Shown: positions 11,573 to 25,134, numbered from the stretch's first letter. The stretch is 64,000 nt of DNA from Phycomyces blakesleeanus NRRL 1555(-) (GCF_001638985.1 NW_017265145.1:1350715-1414714); one strand, 5' to 3'. Notes: generated from the sequence alone by a model not told the origin. Translations and numbers: made by a program.

Positions 11573-12576
11573 AACCTACACTGTAGAAAAAAATCTATGA
11601 GTATTTGAAACAAGCTGCCTTATTTTGGAAAGATATGGCAGATTTTTGAACACCATCTAGCACTTACCAAGTTTAGAATATCTCTATTCTATTTTGACTC
11701 TAGAGAAATATTTTAAAAATGAAAGTCTTGTCGTCAACCCAGGAAACCATCTTGATTTCTGAATAAAGAGAACTACTTGCTTGATTAAAGAAAAATCAAC
11801 TAGAGGGTCAAAAAAGCCCTATGAACTTTGTACATTGGATCTGAGCTTATATCAGAAACAGTCATCCCTACTGATATTTTTTTAATGCAAAATTGTTTTT
11901 TATTTTGTAAAGTCTTTTTCTTTTTATTTCTTCTCACTATTGCTATTGTTGACAAGTCTTTGAGGCTTTACAAAGTACTAACCAATAACTTATAGCTTTT
12001 GGGTGATAACAATATTAAGCAAGAAATCTATAACAAGACCCTATAACACAAAACCTTTTATCAAAGCCTTACAAGATAAGCACATATACACATATTTTAT
12101 AAATAGAATGATATATAGCTATAGCTCTTGCAATGTTGAACGAAACTCCCTTTTTTATTTCTGGCCAAAGCAATATCTAGTAGCTTATAAAGACCTTGAT
12201 CTTATAATTTAAATTAGACTTTTACTATATTTTATTTAACTTAAAATTATTATAGTCTTCTTCTTTACATACTTATTTTATCATTAGTCTACTATTTTTT
12301 AGTACCCTTTGTTAAAGGCAATGTTATAGATATGAGAAGATTAAAGAAGAGCTTTATTTTATTATTTTTACTATTAATAAAGTCAAAAAATAAAAATATT
12401 TTGCTATAAAACATTAAGTTTGTTGAACCAATTATAATAGAATTTAAAGTATCTAAAAAGATATAGATCTACCATATTTGGAGCAATTGATTGGATTAGA
12501 TGCAAAAACAATCTGAAATCCCACAAATTGTATTTGCTGGAGAATCTACAAGTGTGTATATTTGATATGAGCGCAT
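11573..12576. other. AT-rich sequence, no gene seen
   Basis: Only short, unconvincing reading frames are present. No tRNA-like fold, transposase motif or matching repeat was recognised. Confidence 0.4.
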
Positions 12577-12581
12577 AGAAA

Positions 12582-12944
12582 TGTCAGAGTTGACATCGGT
12601 GTCCAAAATCGGGAATTGCAAGCAACCAGTAATGGTTGACTTTTTAGAATAAAAGATCTTGACATTGCCGATTGATCTTTTGTATATGTTTTAGATGTTT
12701 AAGATGATGAATATACTTGTAGAAGATATTACTGGACAACAAGCATCTAAAACATATTATTATAGCTCTTCTTTTAGCCAGAAATCAAACATCATTTTGT
12801 ATAAATAGTCAAGAAATATAATTAATAAAAAGCATCTTTATTTTTATTGGAAAAACTATTCTTAAAACTTGACAATCCCCAGTGGTATTGATTCTGCAAC
12901 TTAGTTACAAGTGCCAGAAAAGAAATACCAGATCGAGACTTGAC
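12582..12944 (+). repeat. LTR, family A, full-length copy
   Basis: It begins TGTCAGAGTTGACATC and ends GAGACTTGAC. It contains a TATAAATAG TATA-like box, an AATAAAAAG polyA signal and a 'tccccagtgg' block, in the order expected of an LTR. A 5-bp direct repeat, AGAAA, flanks it (12577-12581 and 12945-12949). It therefore looks like a solo LTR of about 363 bp. The last base could be extended to give a canonical CA end. The second copy (15881-34100) is split by the KDZ element. About 25 bp of similar sequence (AGCTA..AG..CAGAGTTATAA) follows both copies. Confidence 0.75.
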
Positions 12945-13041
12945 AGAAAAGCTATAAGCCCAGAGTTATAAGCTCTTTATATTTGAGTAGTTCTATTGGC
13001 TGAAAAATCTTCCCCGACATATCTATGAGCCAGTGACAGTA

Positions 13042-15595
13042 ATTCCCCAATCAGAAAAGCAAGTCACACATTTATTTTCATTTGTTTCATTTGGGCAAAC
13101 TTTTATTACGCGCTTACCCCTTAATATTTTTTTTAAACACACCTTTTTTTACCGAATCTCAAAATGGCAACCTTTAATATTGCTGCTAATTATGACAATC
13201 ACATGATTCCAGATTATATAAAAGCTGTCGACTCCTTTGACCTTTCATTTGAAAATGAATTTACAAATTGATTAAATGATATAGCTAAAAAACATGCCAA
13301 TTGGGTTTACCATTAATCTTATAGTCATGAGAAGAACATGGTCTTCGTTGGGAAGCCTCTTGAAAATCCTCTCAAAGTAAAGACAGTAGTTTACTTGTGT
13401 GATCATGCTGAAAAACCACAAGTGAAAAAACTTCTCAGCCTGCTCAGAAACGCGTCAGAACAACCAAGTCCATCAAGATTGGTTGTCCTGCTAGTATCTA
13501 TAAGCATATCATAACTGATGGTACTGTTTGTATCAAATACAACTGGCAGTACCCAAACCATAATCCGTTTAAGATTGAAGAGATCAGTTTGTCAAGATTG
13601 CCAGATGAATTAAAACAATGGGTAGAAGGGCTTGTCAGCCAAAACATGGATTGGAAATCCATCAAAAACATGCTTAGAATGAGTGAAGACAGACTTCTTG
13701 AAGTAAATATTATATAGTATATTTTGAGAGACCTTGCTTATTTAAAATTACATAGCTTGAACAAGCTGGTGATAGATCTTCTTTCCCTTCTTCTCTTCTC
13801 ATTGATTATCAATATGTAAGAAATGTTATCAATGCTCGAATGATGAAACTCTCAAGAAAACATGTGGATCATTATAAAAGTGTCAAACTGTGGGTTCAAG
13901 AGTTGAACGAAAGTGAAAATACTACTCTTTTCACAGTTCATAAGAACGGCCTCTTCCTTGTTTTGTGGGTTTCTGAGTGGCAGAAAGAAGTAAATAACAT
14001 GTATTATTTATATTTTATTCTATACACCTATTTATACATCTTATTATTGTATTAGTTTCTGGAGAATTTGGAAGAGTGGTGCATTGACTCAACACACAAA
14101 ACAAGCAAGTAATTCAATACTGTAGCTGATAAAAGACCTGAAGATTGCTTTCTGTTTACAATTGGTGTGCGAAATCCTATCACCAATAAGGGATTGCCTG
14201 TCTGCTTCTTTATAACTGATCATGAATATACCTCAACCTTAAGTCAATAGTTAACATTGGTAAAGAATACCTTTACATTAAAGATGAAAAGAATAATAAT
14301 TGACTACAGCCCCATCGAAATCGGTGCAATTGAAGAAGTCTTTGGCAATAGTGTTAATATCCTGTGATGTCATTGGCATATTAAAAGAGCATGGGAAGTT
14401 AATGTAAAGAAGCATGTAAGTAGCATATTTATTTAAAATTGTGTATATCTCATATAACAGTATAATATAGATTAAAGTGCAAAACTCAACACATGCTTTG
14501 AACATAGCTTGTAATAGTGTTTATGCTGTATTGAGTAATATGATGCATGCAACAACTTCTGTTGCCTATAATACACTGTATAATGAATTTCTTGTGAAAT
14601 TTGGGGAATATGAGAACTTTATTTTGTTCTTTAACAGAATGTGGGTGCGGAAAAAAGAATTATGGTGCAAAACATGGAGATTGGTATGAAACTTTATTGA
14701 TTATTAGCTCATTTTTAATATGTAATATAAACAATAGGCTGCAACTTTTCACACCAATAATTTGATAGAGTCTTATTACAATCAGCTGAAGACTTTCTAT
14801 CTTGGACGTGCAAGATTTCTTCAAGCAGATAAACTTATTTATCTTCTGGCCAAAGTGTTGACTCTTGACTACAGACAAGAGAATGTCAAGACATTATATG
14901 AATTCTAATCAGTACGCCTTATACGCCAAGAAGAGCAAAAAAGACAAAATGTGTATATGCTAGATAGAAGTACTGCTATGAAAATAGTTGAGAAATTAAG
15001 TAATACTGCATTCACTTGCAGATCATTCACAGTTAATCTTATTTTATACAATATTGAGCTACAGAATGATTTTCTGCAAAACTGCACTTGCCCTGATACT
15101 TCCAAGCTTTGCAAGCATATCTTTCTCATCAATCGTATTCTAGACATTCCCTACTCTTTGCACCAAAGTCTTTCCTCCTCCTCCTCTGCTTTTCATGTAT
15201 CTAATACTGATACTAAAGCAGTAGTTGACACTTCCCTTCTTTCTGACGAGATAGAAGCTGATATCATGAAGTATCATCAATTATACTCTGTTGAACTTGA
15301 CAGCAAGATAGTCAAGTACAAGGGAATCCCAGAAGACATGAGCCAGTTCTTAGATACGTTGAAGTTTGCATACAACAATCTGAAAGAACATGACTCCCCC
15401 TCTCAATCCTGTCCACCTCGACAAACATAATTTTTTTTATTATTATTTTTTATTATCAATTATCAATTATATATTATCAACTACTATCTTTTTTTATTTT
15501 ATTTTTAATTGTTATTTTTTTTTAAAATTGTCTTTATAAAAAAATCAAAATCAAAGAATCTTTTAATTTGTGACTTTCTTTTCTGATTGGGGAAT
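13042..15595 (+). mobile_element. decayed MULE transposon with matching TIRs
   Basis: The left end ATTCCCCAATCAGAAAAG then CAAGTCACA (13042-13069) is matched by the reverse complement of 15568-15595, with one mismatch in about 27 bases. Inside is a single SWIM-finger transposase pseudogene (13164-15430). I could not find a convincing target duplication next to the ends. The element sits between the two family A LTR copies. Confidence 0.65.
13164..15430 (+). pseudogene. MULE transposase with SWIM zinc finger, inactivated
   Basis: Coding starts MATFNIAANYD at 13164. An N-terminal DNA-binding region includes TKSIKIGCPAS (after a frameshift near 13420), a feature of MULE/FAR1-like N-termini. The catalytic core reads WCIDSTHKTSK (first Asp), IIIDYSPIEIGAIEEVFG (second Asp), then CHWHIKRAW and NNLIESYYNQLK (catalytic Glu). 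The SWIM finger C-T-C-P-D-T-S-K-L-C-K-H starts near 15087. Exons are separated by short introns (e.g. around 13700, 13990, 14415 and 14690). Stops at about 13270, 13315, 14110, 14250, 14366 and 14908 and the frameshift make it non-functional. It is distant from the SWIM-MULE family at 34, 40 and 52 kb and has different TIRs. Confidence 0.7.
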
Positions 15596-15880
15596 AAAAT
15601 AAGTATGATATATTGGGATTGAATGTTGCCTTTGAAGTGGCTGGAAGATATCACAAGAGTAGTTTTTCAGAAGAATAAAGATAATGTTTTATTTCGATGA
15701 AGCAATTTGTATTTATCCTATCTTAAAGGAATTTTGCTAGAAGTTACCAGGTATTGGAAACTTCCAGCAAAGTGTAGTATTTCTGAGAAGGATTGAATTG
15801 GATTGGCCAGATTAGGATTCAGATTCTAGGAACAACATGCTCATGACAGGAATTAATGGTACTCTCTATAAGCACGTATA
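15596..15880. other. spacer between MULE and LTR A
   Basis: AT-rich sequence with no gene. It lies between the MULE right TIR and the start of the second LTR A. Confidence 0.35.
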
Positions 15881-17793
15881 TGTCAGAGTTGACATCAGTG
15901 ACTAAAATCGGAAGTTATAAGCAACCAGTAATGGTTGACTTTTTAGGATAAAAGATCTTGACTTTGCTGATTGGTCTTTTGTCTATGTTTTAGATGTTGG
16001 AGATGAGGAATATACTTGTAGAGATATTACTGGATAACCACCATCTAAGACATATTATTGAGCTATTCTTTTAGCCAGAAAACAACAATTGTTTTGTATA
16101 AATAGTCAAGAATTACATTTAATAAAAATCATCTTTATTCTTATCTAAAAACTATTCATAAACTTGACTATCCCCAGTGGTATTGATTCTGCAACTTAGT
16201 TACACACTGTACAAATCTGGATAACAATTTCCCTATCAAAGTATAAATTTCCCACGCAAAATTAATTGTCACATTTGCTAACTGCATAGTATTATCTTGT
16301 GTAAGGCTGATAATTTTACCACTTGCTACTAGTTTTTCTAAATTAGTCAATTTCGTGCTACCATATGGTTTTCTACAGCCCTTGAGCTTTAAAAAGCGGC
16401 CCACTTTAGTGACGCAATCAGTTACCAATACCAGAACTCATTTAGAGTATCATAATTCTTTACTCTTTATCTTTTTATTGAATTTAACAAGCAAATTAAA
16501 CATGTACAACCCAAGCAAGCATACTATCAAAAGAAGACAGAGAACAGCTGTACCTCAGTTCTTACTGGATTACTTTTCTGAAGATGTTCCAATAAGTGGT
16601 TTAAATTATATTCCCACTGAAAACCCATCTGTTCCTGAGGCGGAATTTAGTAGTCCTCGCCTAAAGTATACATATACGTGCAAGAAGAGAGCAAGAACCA
16701 TGGCTGTATCCCCCATAGAAACGCCTTCTGAGAACATTGCTGCTTCTCAGACTGACTTGGATGTCAAAATTGATTTCAATACATATGAAGCTAGTCAGAC
16801 CCAGAAAAGAAGCCTCTACAACAAGTGGGTAGATTTGCTTCCCTAGTTAGCTGATTCCTTCCTGCCTTACCTTGGAAGATGCAAGGATGGCTGTCTGGAT
16901 AAGAAGGTTATTGCTCCTTTGTCTCATTTCCTTTGTTCTTGCACAACGTTCTCTAAGAAAAACATCTACATGTTTTTTTTGCATTGTAAGCAATCGTTAT
17001 TAATTTTTAAAAGAAAAACTGCCCTTAGATTAATATATTAACATCCTATATGTGTACACAGTCTCAGAAACATTTGAGATTGTTTTTTGCGGATGCAAGT
17101 CCATTCCTGAGCAGTTGGTTGAGATGGGTATGCTCCCTGCTTCCCTCAACAATGTCCAATATGCAATTCATTTCGGACTTCTTGAGTTTATGAGAGACAT
17201 GCGAGATGTTCTTACCACCTCTGGCCAGGGCTTGGCCGATCTGTACAATAAGATCAATCTGGGTGCTGAGGTAAGAAAAAAAATTATACATCAGTATGTG
17301 TTACTAATCGATTTTAAATATTGTGTTAAAATAAAATAAATAGAGACAGATCTCAAATGCATATTGCCAAAATCTTCTGCATGTCTTCATCAGGCTTACG
17401 ATAATTGTTGAGGCCAAGGTAGAGAAGCATTTGCCTGGATTTTGGGAATCCAACTGTTGCCCTGCTTGTCCAGATGTAAGTGAATAATATGTCATATTTT
17501 ACTTGCAACAAAGTATTGAAGTTGTATTTTTATATCAGGTTGACAGCAATCACTGGAAAAATAAAAAAAATACTATAGCTTTAAGTAACGAGAAAGGTAG
17601 TGGAAATGTCAGGGTTTTTTTTCAGCTCAGCCGTTTTTTTTATTTAAGTTGGGGGTGTATTTTCGACGTATTCTATTGGTTTAGATAGACAATAAAAAAT
17701 TCATATTTTTTTGGCTTGCTATAAAATCACATCAAATAAAGTATTTGTAGTACTTGTTTCCTTTTTTATTTTATAATTCAAGCTATACACAAT

Positions 17794-20700
17794 ATGTTTC
17801 CCTCTACCCAAATCCACACCTTAGACTGTCACTGCATTAAATGTCACAACAGTCATCAGAAATCTTCTTATGCTGCAAAGCGTACTGAGACTCGTCGTAA
17901 TAAGAGAGCTAGAGTTGAAGGTACCAGAATATTTGAGAATAGTATAATATATTTAGTGTTGGTTTTTTGTTTGCTGCGTAATAATCGTTTTAATTTTTTA
18001 TTTTTTATTTTTTATTTATGTTGTTTATTTTTAAACTTTTAATGAAACACAGCCGCAATGAGAAACATGGATGTAGATACTGAGGGTAAGAATTTTTTTA
18101 TTTGAAAGCAGAAAAAAAAACTAATAAACTATTATATTCCATATTTGTAGTGATCCCGACCTCTCGTTCCGATTCTGTGGAAGCAATGGACGGTCAGGCC
18201 AACTCACCTTTTTTGGATGCCGCCTCAATGTTTGACAATGACAGAGACGACAATGATTTCGATGACAATGTTGAAGATGAAGTCAATGAGATCGAGATCG
18301 AGGACTTCAACAGTGAAGGTCAGTGTGAGATACATAAAGAAAACTAAAAGAAAAAGAGAGTAAAAGAAAAATCAAGTGTTAATTTTTTTTTAATTTTTTA
18401 CAGACCCTTTTGCTGCTCCTGATATGCCCAAAAATGAAGTCCATCAATTCATAGCCATCTTTACGGTACTGTTTGCTTCACGTCATGTTGTTGATAAGGG
18501 TGCTGCTGTCTTGATTGAGTTTATCAACAACCTGCTGAGAATCTACGACCAAGATTTTCAATTACCAACCAGTCTTGCCGGTTTACAAAAAATGACAGGA
18601 TTTTCTGCTATTACAAAAGGCATCAAGAAATTTGTGGTATGCCAAGACTGTCATACAGTATATCAGGATATCGTATCTGCTCCTCCTCGATGTGTTTCCT
18701 CAAAACTTGGTGCCAGGTCTGCATGCAACTGTAATTTGACGAAATCCATATCTTCTGGTGCCTTGGTTGCAAAGCGTGAATATGTCTACCAATCCATTAA
18801 AAATACATTGAGCGTTTTCTTCCGTCGCCCTAGTTTCGAAGCCAAGATTCGTCAATGGAATAAGGAGTTGAAGATGGTAGATACTCTGTGCGATGTCTAT
18901 GATGGTGCGATGTGGAAGGAGTTGAAGGACAAGGATGGTGTATCATTTGTGTTGGACCCACGCTCACTAATGTTAACACTTAACATCGACTGGTTCCAGC
19001 CCTTTGATGGTGTCACTCACTCCTCTGGTGCTATCTATCTGGCCATCAACAACTTGCCCCGTGATGAAAGATTCAAGCCAGAGAATATTATCCTTGTAGG
19101 TCTCATGCCTGGTCCAAAGGAGCCAAAAACCGACGAGATCAATAGTTACTTGGAGCCCTTGGTGGATGATTTGAAGCAGCTGTACGTTGGCATGTGGATT
19201 CCTACACACGAATTCCCAAATGGTGTCAGTGTTCGTGCTGCACTACTGATGGTTGCATGTGATATCCCAGCCGCCAGAAAGACAAGTGGATTCACAGCGC
19301 ATAACAGCACATGTGCTTGTTACAGGTGCAGCTGGCAGTTTACTCGGTTAGGGAGCAGCAACCAGGTTGATTTCCGTGGATTCAATTATTCTCGTTGGAA
19401 TATCCGCAGTGGTGCAGAGAGCAGGTTGCATGCTGAGGAGTGGAAGGATGCAAGTACACTCTCAGAAAGGCATCAGCTGGAGGTCGAAAATGGTGTTCGA
19501 TGGTCACAGTTGCAACGCCTTGGATACTTTGATCTAGTACGTGGAACGATCATTGATCCCATGCATAATCTTTTCCTGGGGACGTCTAAGAGATTAATGG
19601 ATCGGTGGATTGATGAGAAGACAATTGGACCTGAAGAGTTTGCTTCGATGGAGAAAATTGCAGAGACAATGGTACAGTGGTCCCTCGATAATTTCACGCC
19701 CCTTTAATTTCACGCTTCGATAATTTCAAGGCTCTGAAGACCCAACTCGAAAAATAGGGCTTAACTTTCACGATTCTCGTTAATTTCACTTTCACGAAAT
19801 TTTTTGGCCTTGAATCCTTAAAGAAAAAAAAATTAGCCAATCAGACGAGAGCAATATAGTTATAGCTTGGTTTAAATTTTTTTAATTCTAGCTTTTCACG
19901 ATTTTGTAATTGACATCAATGTCAAGTGCGTTAAGTTTTCATGCCAAACACTGGGTTATCAAGTTGTCATCTAGCTTACTTTTTTTAAATTTTTTTTTTC
20001 ATTTTTTTTTTTAGAAATAAAATAAAACTATATGTGCTATATTTTGATTAAGTTTCATTTATTAATTGTTTAGTAAAGATTATTCACTTGAAAAATATAA
20101 ATATAATTCTAATTTGTTTGTTATAAAAGTTTTTATTGTAGATTTAATTATTTCTATCTGTCATTACTATTTATTGTTATTTGCAATTGTTACTATTTAC
20201 AAACATATTACAAAATCAAGCTTTGACTGTACTTGGCTGCTAACTTTTTTTTTCTATTTTTAAATGAAGAAAAATATATTTCTTATAGAAAATTGTTTTT
20301 ATTTTATTTGAAAAAGAATAAATTTTAAAAAGACTTAAAGAAGCTGGTTACTTTAGTTTGCTTTGAGTTCGCGGTTTTCTGGAACTTGTTTCTAAGGCCT
20401 TCAACCTTACTGACGAAGTCTCTGTCAATATCCTCGTCTTCCAAGATATCCAAAAGCGTGCAAACACACTCAAACTTTTCCGAAGCAGAATAAGTTCTCT
20501 TGAAAGGAACTGCTGATTCCACTTCAGCAATTTCTTCATTGCTGTTGTTGTTGGCTGCATTGTCGTCTGCGTCATACTCTTTCATGACAATGTCAGCGAT
20601 CTCATTCTCATTGATCACTCTATGAGTGCATTGTCTCTCATAGAGTGGATCTGATTCGCTGGTCGGACAATCTTCCAGAGACAGAAGACCTGATCCAGCA

Positions 20701-23700
20701 ATCTTGTCCAGGGTTTCTTGTAAACCCTCAACGAGAACCTTTTCAGCCAGACTTTGCTGAATCATAGCCTGGTTTACATCTATAAATTATATTTAGAATA
20801 TTAAGAAAGTGGAATTGAAAGATTATACTACTATTATGACCAATAAATTATTTTACTACTACCTTCACTATCTTCGTCTTCAATAAAGCGAAAGATTGTT
20901 GCATTCCAGCAGTTCTCAATAGTCTTTGCCGAGACAGATTCCCAAGCCTCTCTTATCCATTTCATGGCCCACAATTGATCAATTTCAAAGATTTTATCAA
21001 TTGGCCCGATTTTATCTTGATTGCCATTTTGAATCATGCCAATATACTGATATGCCTTGGCATACTGTTTACGCTTGAAATAAGCCTTAAAAGCCCGAAT
21101 GATACCACCATCCAATGGCTGAAGGTGGGAAGTGGTGTTTGGTGGCAAAAAAAGAAGCTCGACGTTTGTAGGTGTATAATCAACTATATGACCAGAGAAA
21201 TTGTCGAGAATCAAAAGAACTTTGCGCTTTTGAGCTTTCATGGCATGATCAAAGCGACGGAGGAAAACATGAAAGATCGATCTTGTCATCCAAGCATTGC
21301 TATTGTAATGATACATGGAGAATCCATGATCACTTGCTTCTTGCTTCTTGTTGTTCTTGTTGAAGCAGTTTGGTCTTCTTGCATGCCCAATCATCAGTAC
21401 ATCGGACCACTTGTCCGTTCCGTCCGCATTACACAAGAGACCTACAGTCAGACGCTTCTTGTTATCTTTCCAACCAGAAAATTTCTGGTGAGAAATTGTT
21501 GTTCTTGGTGGGGCAGCATAAAAGAGTGCTGTTTCATCAAAGTTATATATGTCACGAGCACTATATCCCTCTATCTTCTCTTTGATGGCAGCCTTGTCAA
21601 TCTGAAGCGATTCTATATCAGTAGAACCAGCCTCACCATGAATTCGATTCATTTTAATGCAATGACGCTTTCCAAACTTCTCCATCCAGCCTTGAGAAGC
21701 ATTAAAATCTTTAACGCCTATTCTTTCAGCAAAAATAGTAGCTTTAGTCTTAATCAATTCCCAAGTGATGGGAATCTGATTATTTTCAGCAATGTTGATC
21801 CAAAGAATCACTGCTTCTTCAATTTGCTATAGTTGTGTGACAATATAATAAGGTTAATTTTATTTTTTATATGGAGCAAAAATGCATAATGTTGAGATAT
21901 ATTACATACAGGCCATTTTCCCTTTCTAACGCGCTTTCTGTTTTTTACGTCGGCTTGCATTATCAAGCCCTGGTCTCCTCTCTTCAAAATCTTCGAGATT
22001 GTAGAAGCATCAGGAGCTTTTTGAAGGCCAAAGGTTTCCTTTGCCCATTCAGCCAATTGGGGGTTACTCATAGATGGCTTTTTCTTTTTAATATCACAAA
22101 TCTCAAGGTGATTTGCAATATTAAGTGAAACGTTTTTTTTGCTCATTTTTATTGTTTAGTTCTGGATTTGATAGATTTCATTAAAGTATCAAAAAAAATT
22201 GAAAATGATATTAGATAAGCATTATATAATAAGCTAAAAGCATACCAAAAAGCTGTTATTATTTGATTGAATAAGAATTTGAAACAATAATTGGTTACGA
22301 GACAGGGGGGTAGAAAACAGTAATGCAGCCAGGGGTTATATTTAACTAGAATGAATTTAAACAGAGGATTGAAGCATATCAAATCATTACTTGATATATT
22401 TTTTTTCTATTAAAGAATAATGTAAACTCCGCCCATAGTTGGCGGAAAATATATAATCCGAACTCGTTAATTTCACTCTTCGATAATTTCAAGACACCTG
22501 GCCTTCCCTAGGCCTTGAAATTATCGAGGGACCACTGTACTGCCCAGAGATTACACCACACTGACAACCAAAATTGGAAAGGGCTTCAGCTACATGAAAG
22601 CGGACGAGTGGAAATCATGGGTTCTGGTTTATTCTCCTGTCTTGTTGCATGGTATTCTCCCTCCATTACAATTCAAGAACTGGATGTATTTCGTTGATGC
22701 ATGCCGATACTACGTAAAGCCCAGCATTACTTTTGATGAGATCACCACTGCCCACAGCCTGTTAGAAAAGTTTTGCAATGCATGTAACGTAGACTATACC
22801 GCCACTATTCTCACCTGCAATATGCACCTACACCTCCATCTTCATGAATGCATTCGTGATTTTGGACCAGTGTATGGTTATTGGCTCTTTGGGTTTGAGC
22901 GATACAATGGTATTTTAAAGAATTTCAAGACAAATGGCAAAGACGGTTTTGAGGCGACCTACATGAAAAATTTTGTTCAGAATGCGTATAAGGGTGATTA
23001 TGTCAATGCTGTTCTTAAAAGTTCTAGCCAGATCCCCTTCATTCACACTCTGTCTAAACTTGTTACAACCTCCATACCTGCCGCCACAGTCACCACTCTC
23101 TCCAGTCGCCCATTCCGATTGCAAGCATTCGTTCAAGGCTACACTGATCCTTATAATCCACCCAAGGGTAACGAGCCTCTTCCTCCTTCTACATTTCCTC
23201 TAAAATACAAAAAGCCATCAGTAATGGATGATTCCGACTATCTCCATTTACTTGAATATTACCAAGTCGCTTACAACCTCCCAGACCTTGCCAGCTATCA
23301 GGACACGTCCTATAATCGCCCAGCACTTGACAATCAAATCATCAAATTGAAGTCAATTGACATTCTTGGTCAACACTATCGAGGAACAAACAACAGCACA
23401 ATCAGTCGCGGATCACTTGTTCAGGCAAAGTTTGTTGGTAGTAATGGAAACATTATACTTGGATTTGCTGGACAAATTCAGTATCTTTTTACACACTCCT
23501 TCCAACTTCCACCCACGCACAATCTCCATCTGACTCGCATGGTTCATGATCATCAACATGTATTCGCATTTATCAAGTGGTTTCGTACTTCCTCTGATAG
23601 GTCGCGTGAGGATGACGGTGTTGAATTTTGTTTGCCCACGTTCTCTCCTGATAGCTACCATAGCATTATACCTGTACATCGCATCTTATTAGAGGTTGCT

Positions 23701-23775
23701 ACAGCTACTATTGCGACAAGTAGAAATGTTAGCAAAATGCTGGTAATTCCATTGCCAAAGAAGCTATATGCTTAA
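17794..23775 (+). CDS. Tnp2-type transposase of CACTA-1, interrupted only by a pogo insertion
   Basis: Four exons can be joined in frame. Exon 1 from 17794 (MFPSTQIHTLDCHCIKCHNS, cysteine-rich) has a donor after GTTGAAG. Exon 2 is about 18052-18087. Exon 3 is about 18151-18319 and is acidic (NDRDDNDFDDNVEDEVNEIE). The last exon starts at 18404. It carries AWK-type text KMVDTLCDVYDGAMWKELKD, RSLMLTLNIDWFQPFDG and the Tnp2 signature LVGLMPGPKEPKTDEINSYL. The zinc-binding-like TSGFTAHNSTCACYRC and the GTIIDPMHNLFLGTSKR block follow. At codon GTA (19674) the pogo element interrupts, and the frame resumes at 22540 (LPRDYTTLTTKIGKGFSY) with NMHLHLHLHECIRDFGP and FGFERYNGILKN. No premature stop was seen in either half. 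Without the pogo copy it would encode about 940 residues. Confidence 0.8.
19675..22537 (-). mobile_element. pogo/Tigger-like transposon nested in the CACTA-1 transposase
   Basis: The ends are CAGTGGTCCCTCGATAATTT (from 19675) and its exact inverse up to 22537. They are flanked by TA on both sides (19673-19674 and 22538-22539), the hallmark TA duplication of Tc1/mariner-pogo elements. The TCGATAATTTCA motif recurs a few times within 50-100 bp of both ends (e.g. about 19710-19720 and 22480-22490), giving a subterminal repeat. One spliced transposase gene runs on the minus strand. Confidence 0.93.
20325..22146 (-). CDS. pogo-like transposase (HTH/CENP-B plus DDD), three exons
   Basis: The gene reads 22146-21910, 21826-20863 and 20779-20325, joined across two 83-bp introns (21827-21909 and 20780-20862). 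Splicing preserves frame (KWP/QIEEAVILW and DSE/DVNQAM). Exon 1 starts MSKKNVSLNIANHLEICD and holds a Psq-like helix-turn-helix (NPQLAEWAKETFGL). The CENP-B-type HTH continues into exon 2 (FNASQGWMEKFGKRH). The catalytic core is IYNFDETALFY, VLLILDNFSGH and LQPLDGGIIRAFK, with 30 residues between the last two Asp, the D30D form of pogo/Tigger. The C-terminal part is acidic and ends VTSFFKSF. No stop or frameshift was seen, so the protein of about 550 residues may be functional. It would bind the TIRs and cut at TA. Confidence 0.88.
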
Positions 23776-23915
23776 ATAATAAATAAAGTGAACTTTTACA
23801 TTTCTTTTTCTTTAACAAAAAAAAACAGAGCGCGTATTTCTGATATATATATTGATAGTATTTTGTATGTGAAAAGTAATATATAGATAAAAAGAGAGAG
23901 GCAATTTTTGTTTAT

Positions 23916-25134
23916 TTAATACCCGTCTCTAAGGGCCCACTGAGGAAATTTGGGGGTTATGTCATCTGGGACTGCTGTATTGGACACACTGGTGAAAACC
24001 CTCTCCTTCATTTGAGAAGCACTTGACCCCATTGCTTCAATAACATACTCATCAACGAGTTTAATGAGAGTATTGAACTAAAATGATTTTGTTAATACTT
24101 CACTTTATATTTTTTATAATAAGACATAATTATTAATATAAAATAATATACCTCGTCACTTCTCCATCCTGGCCGAACAATCTTGACGATGCTCTTCGTG
24201 CGATTCTCGAAGTCTTCATCTGCAGATTCTCCATCGGACATTGCTGCCATTTGCATCGTGAAGTCACAATCTCTCTTCATTTGTAGATCAATTGCTTCTT
24301 TGTTGTCTGTGTATGCAAGTAAACGGCGAGTATGATTCTAATAGTAGTTTTTTTGTATTAGTATTTTTAAAATTCTCAAGACTAAACTATATTATTTTGA
24401 AATTATTTATTTAGAGATTAAACTTACATCTCTGGCACGTCCTGCCCTTCTCGAACGAGTGTTTGTTGCTTTTATTTCCTCTTCGGTTTTTCTTGCTTTT
24501 GAAACCCGGCTGGTGAAGTTTTTGTGCAGTCTTGCTCTCAAGTCTGCCTCTCTAAATCCCTCATGGGTAAACTTGCGCTTCAAGTTTTCAAGAAGTCGCA
24601 CCACCAACTCCTTGTTTGGCGACTTGTAAAAGAAAACATTTGTATTCCATCTGGGCTTACTCTCATTTGCCAGGATATCAGCTTGATTTCTTGTTTTCAG
24701 CTTGGGATCCCACATGAGATTACGAAGATGGGCCTGATAGAATATATGAGAAAATACATCAATAAAATTTTGCACACGCTGATACTCACATAAACATCAT
24801 TAGAGGCCTTCTTGCTAAACTCAGACGGGGCGTTGAAGGCAGGCTGAGAAACATTAGCCATTGTATTGGTAGGGGAAACGAGGGGGGCCCTGCTTAAACT
24901 GTCAATAGCAGTGATTGTCTCAGTGCTGCTGGTGGCAAGAACACCAATTCTGCTATTCATGTTTAGCAATGTATCTTCAACAGTGCCGATTTGTTCTTGT
25001 ACAATCGACATGTCAGCTGCCATGTTGGTTCCCATGGCTGTCATATTAGTTTTCAAAGTAGAAAGAATTTCCATCAATTGTTCGTTTGTAATCTCAACGG
25101 GACGAAGAGCAAGTTGACGTCTTTGAATAGCCAT
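23916..25134 (-). CDS. CACTA-1 accessory protein (TNPA-like role), four exons, convergent with tnp2
   Basis: Exon 1 starts MAIQRRQLALRPVEI at 25134. It has a heptad-rich stretch (LMEILSTLKTNMTAMGTNM...VEDTLLNMNSRIGVLATS) that could be a coiled coil, and ends ASNDVY before GTGAGT near 24790. Exon 2 (AHLRNLMWDPKLKTRNQ...) is basic, with RRAGRARD before a GTAAGT donor. Exon 3 ends IVKIVRPGWRSDE. Exon 4 (FNTLIKLVDEYVIEAMG) ends PQWALRDGY at 23916. All frames join cleanly. The end-to-end distance to the transposase stop is 140 bp. The same architecture in CACTA-2 (61187-62246) argues that it is a real element gene. By analogy with plant CACTA elements it may be a TNPA-like end-binding protein; this is an inference, as no sequence family was recognised. 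Confidence 0.7.

Noticed and set aside
20975..21832. Long plus-strand open frame of 285 codons
   Set aside because: It is antisense to the pogo exon 2, which has clear transposase motifs and correct splice sites.
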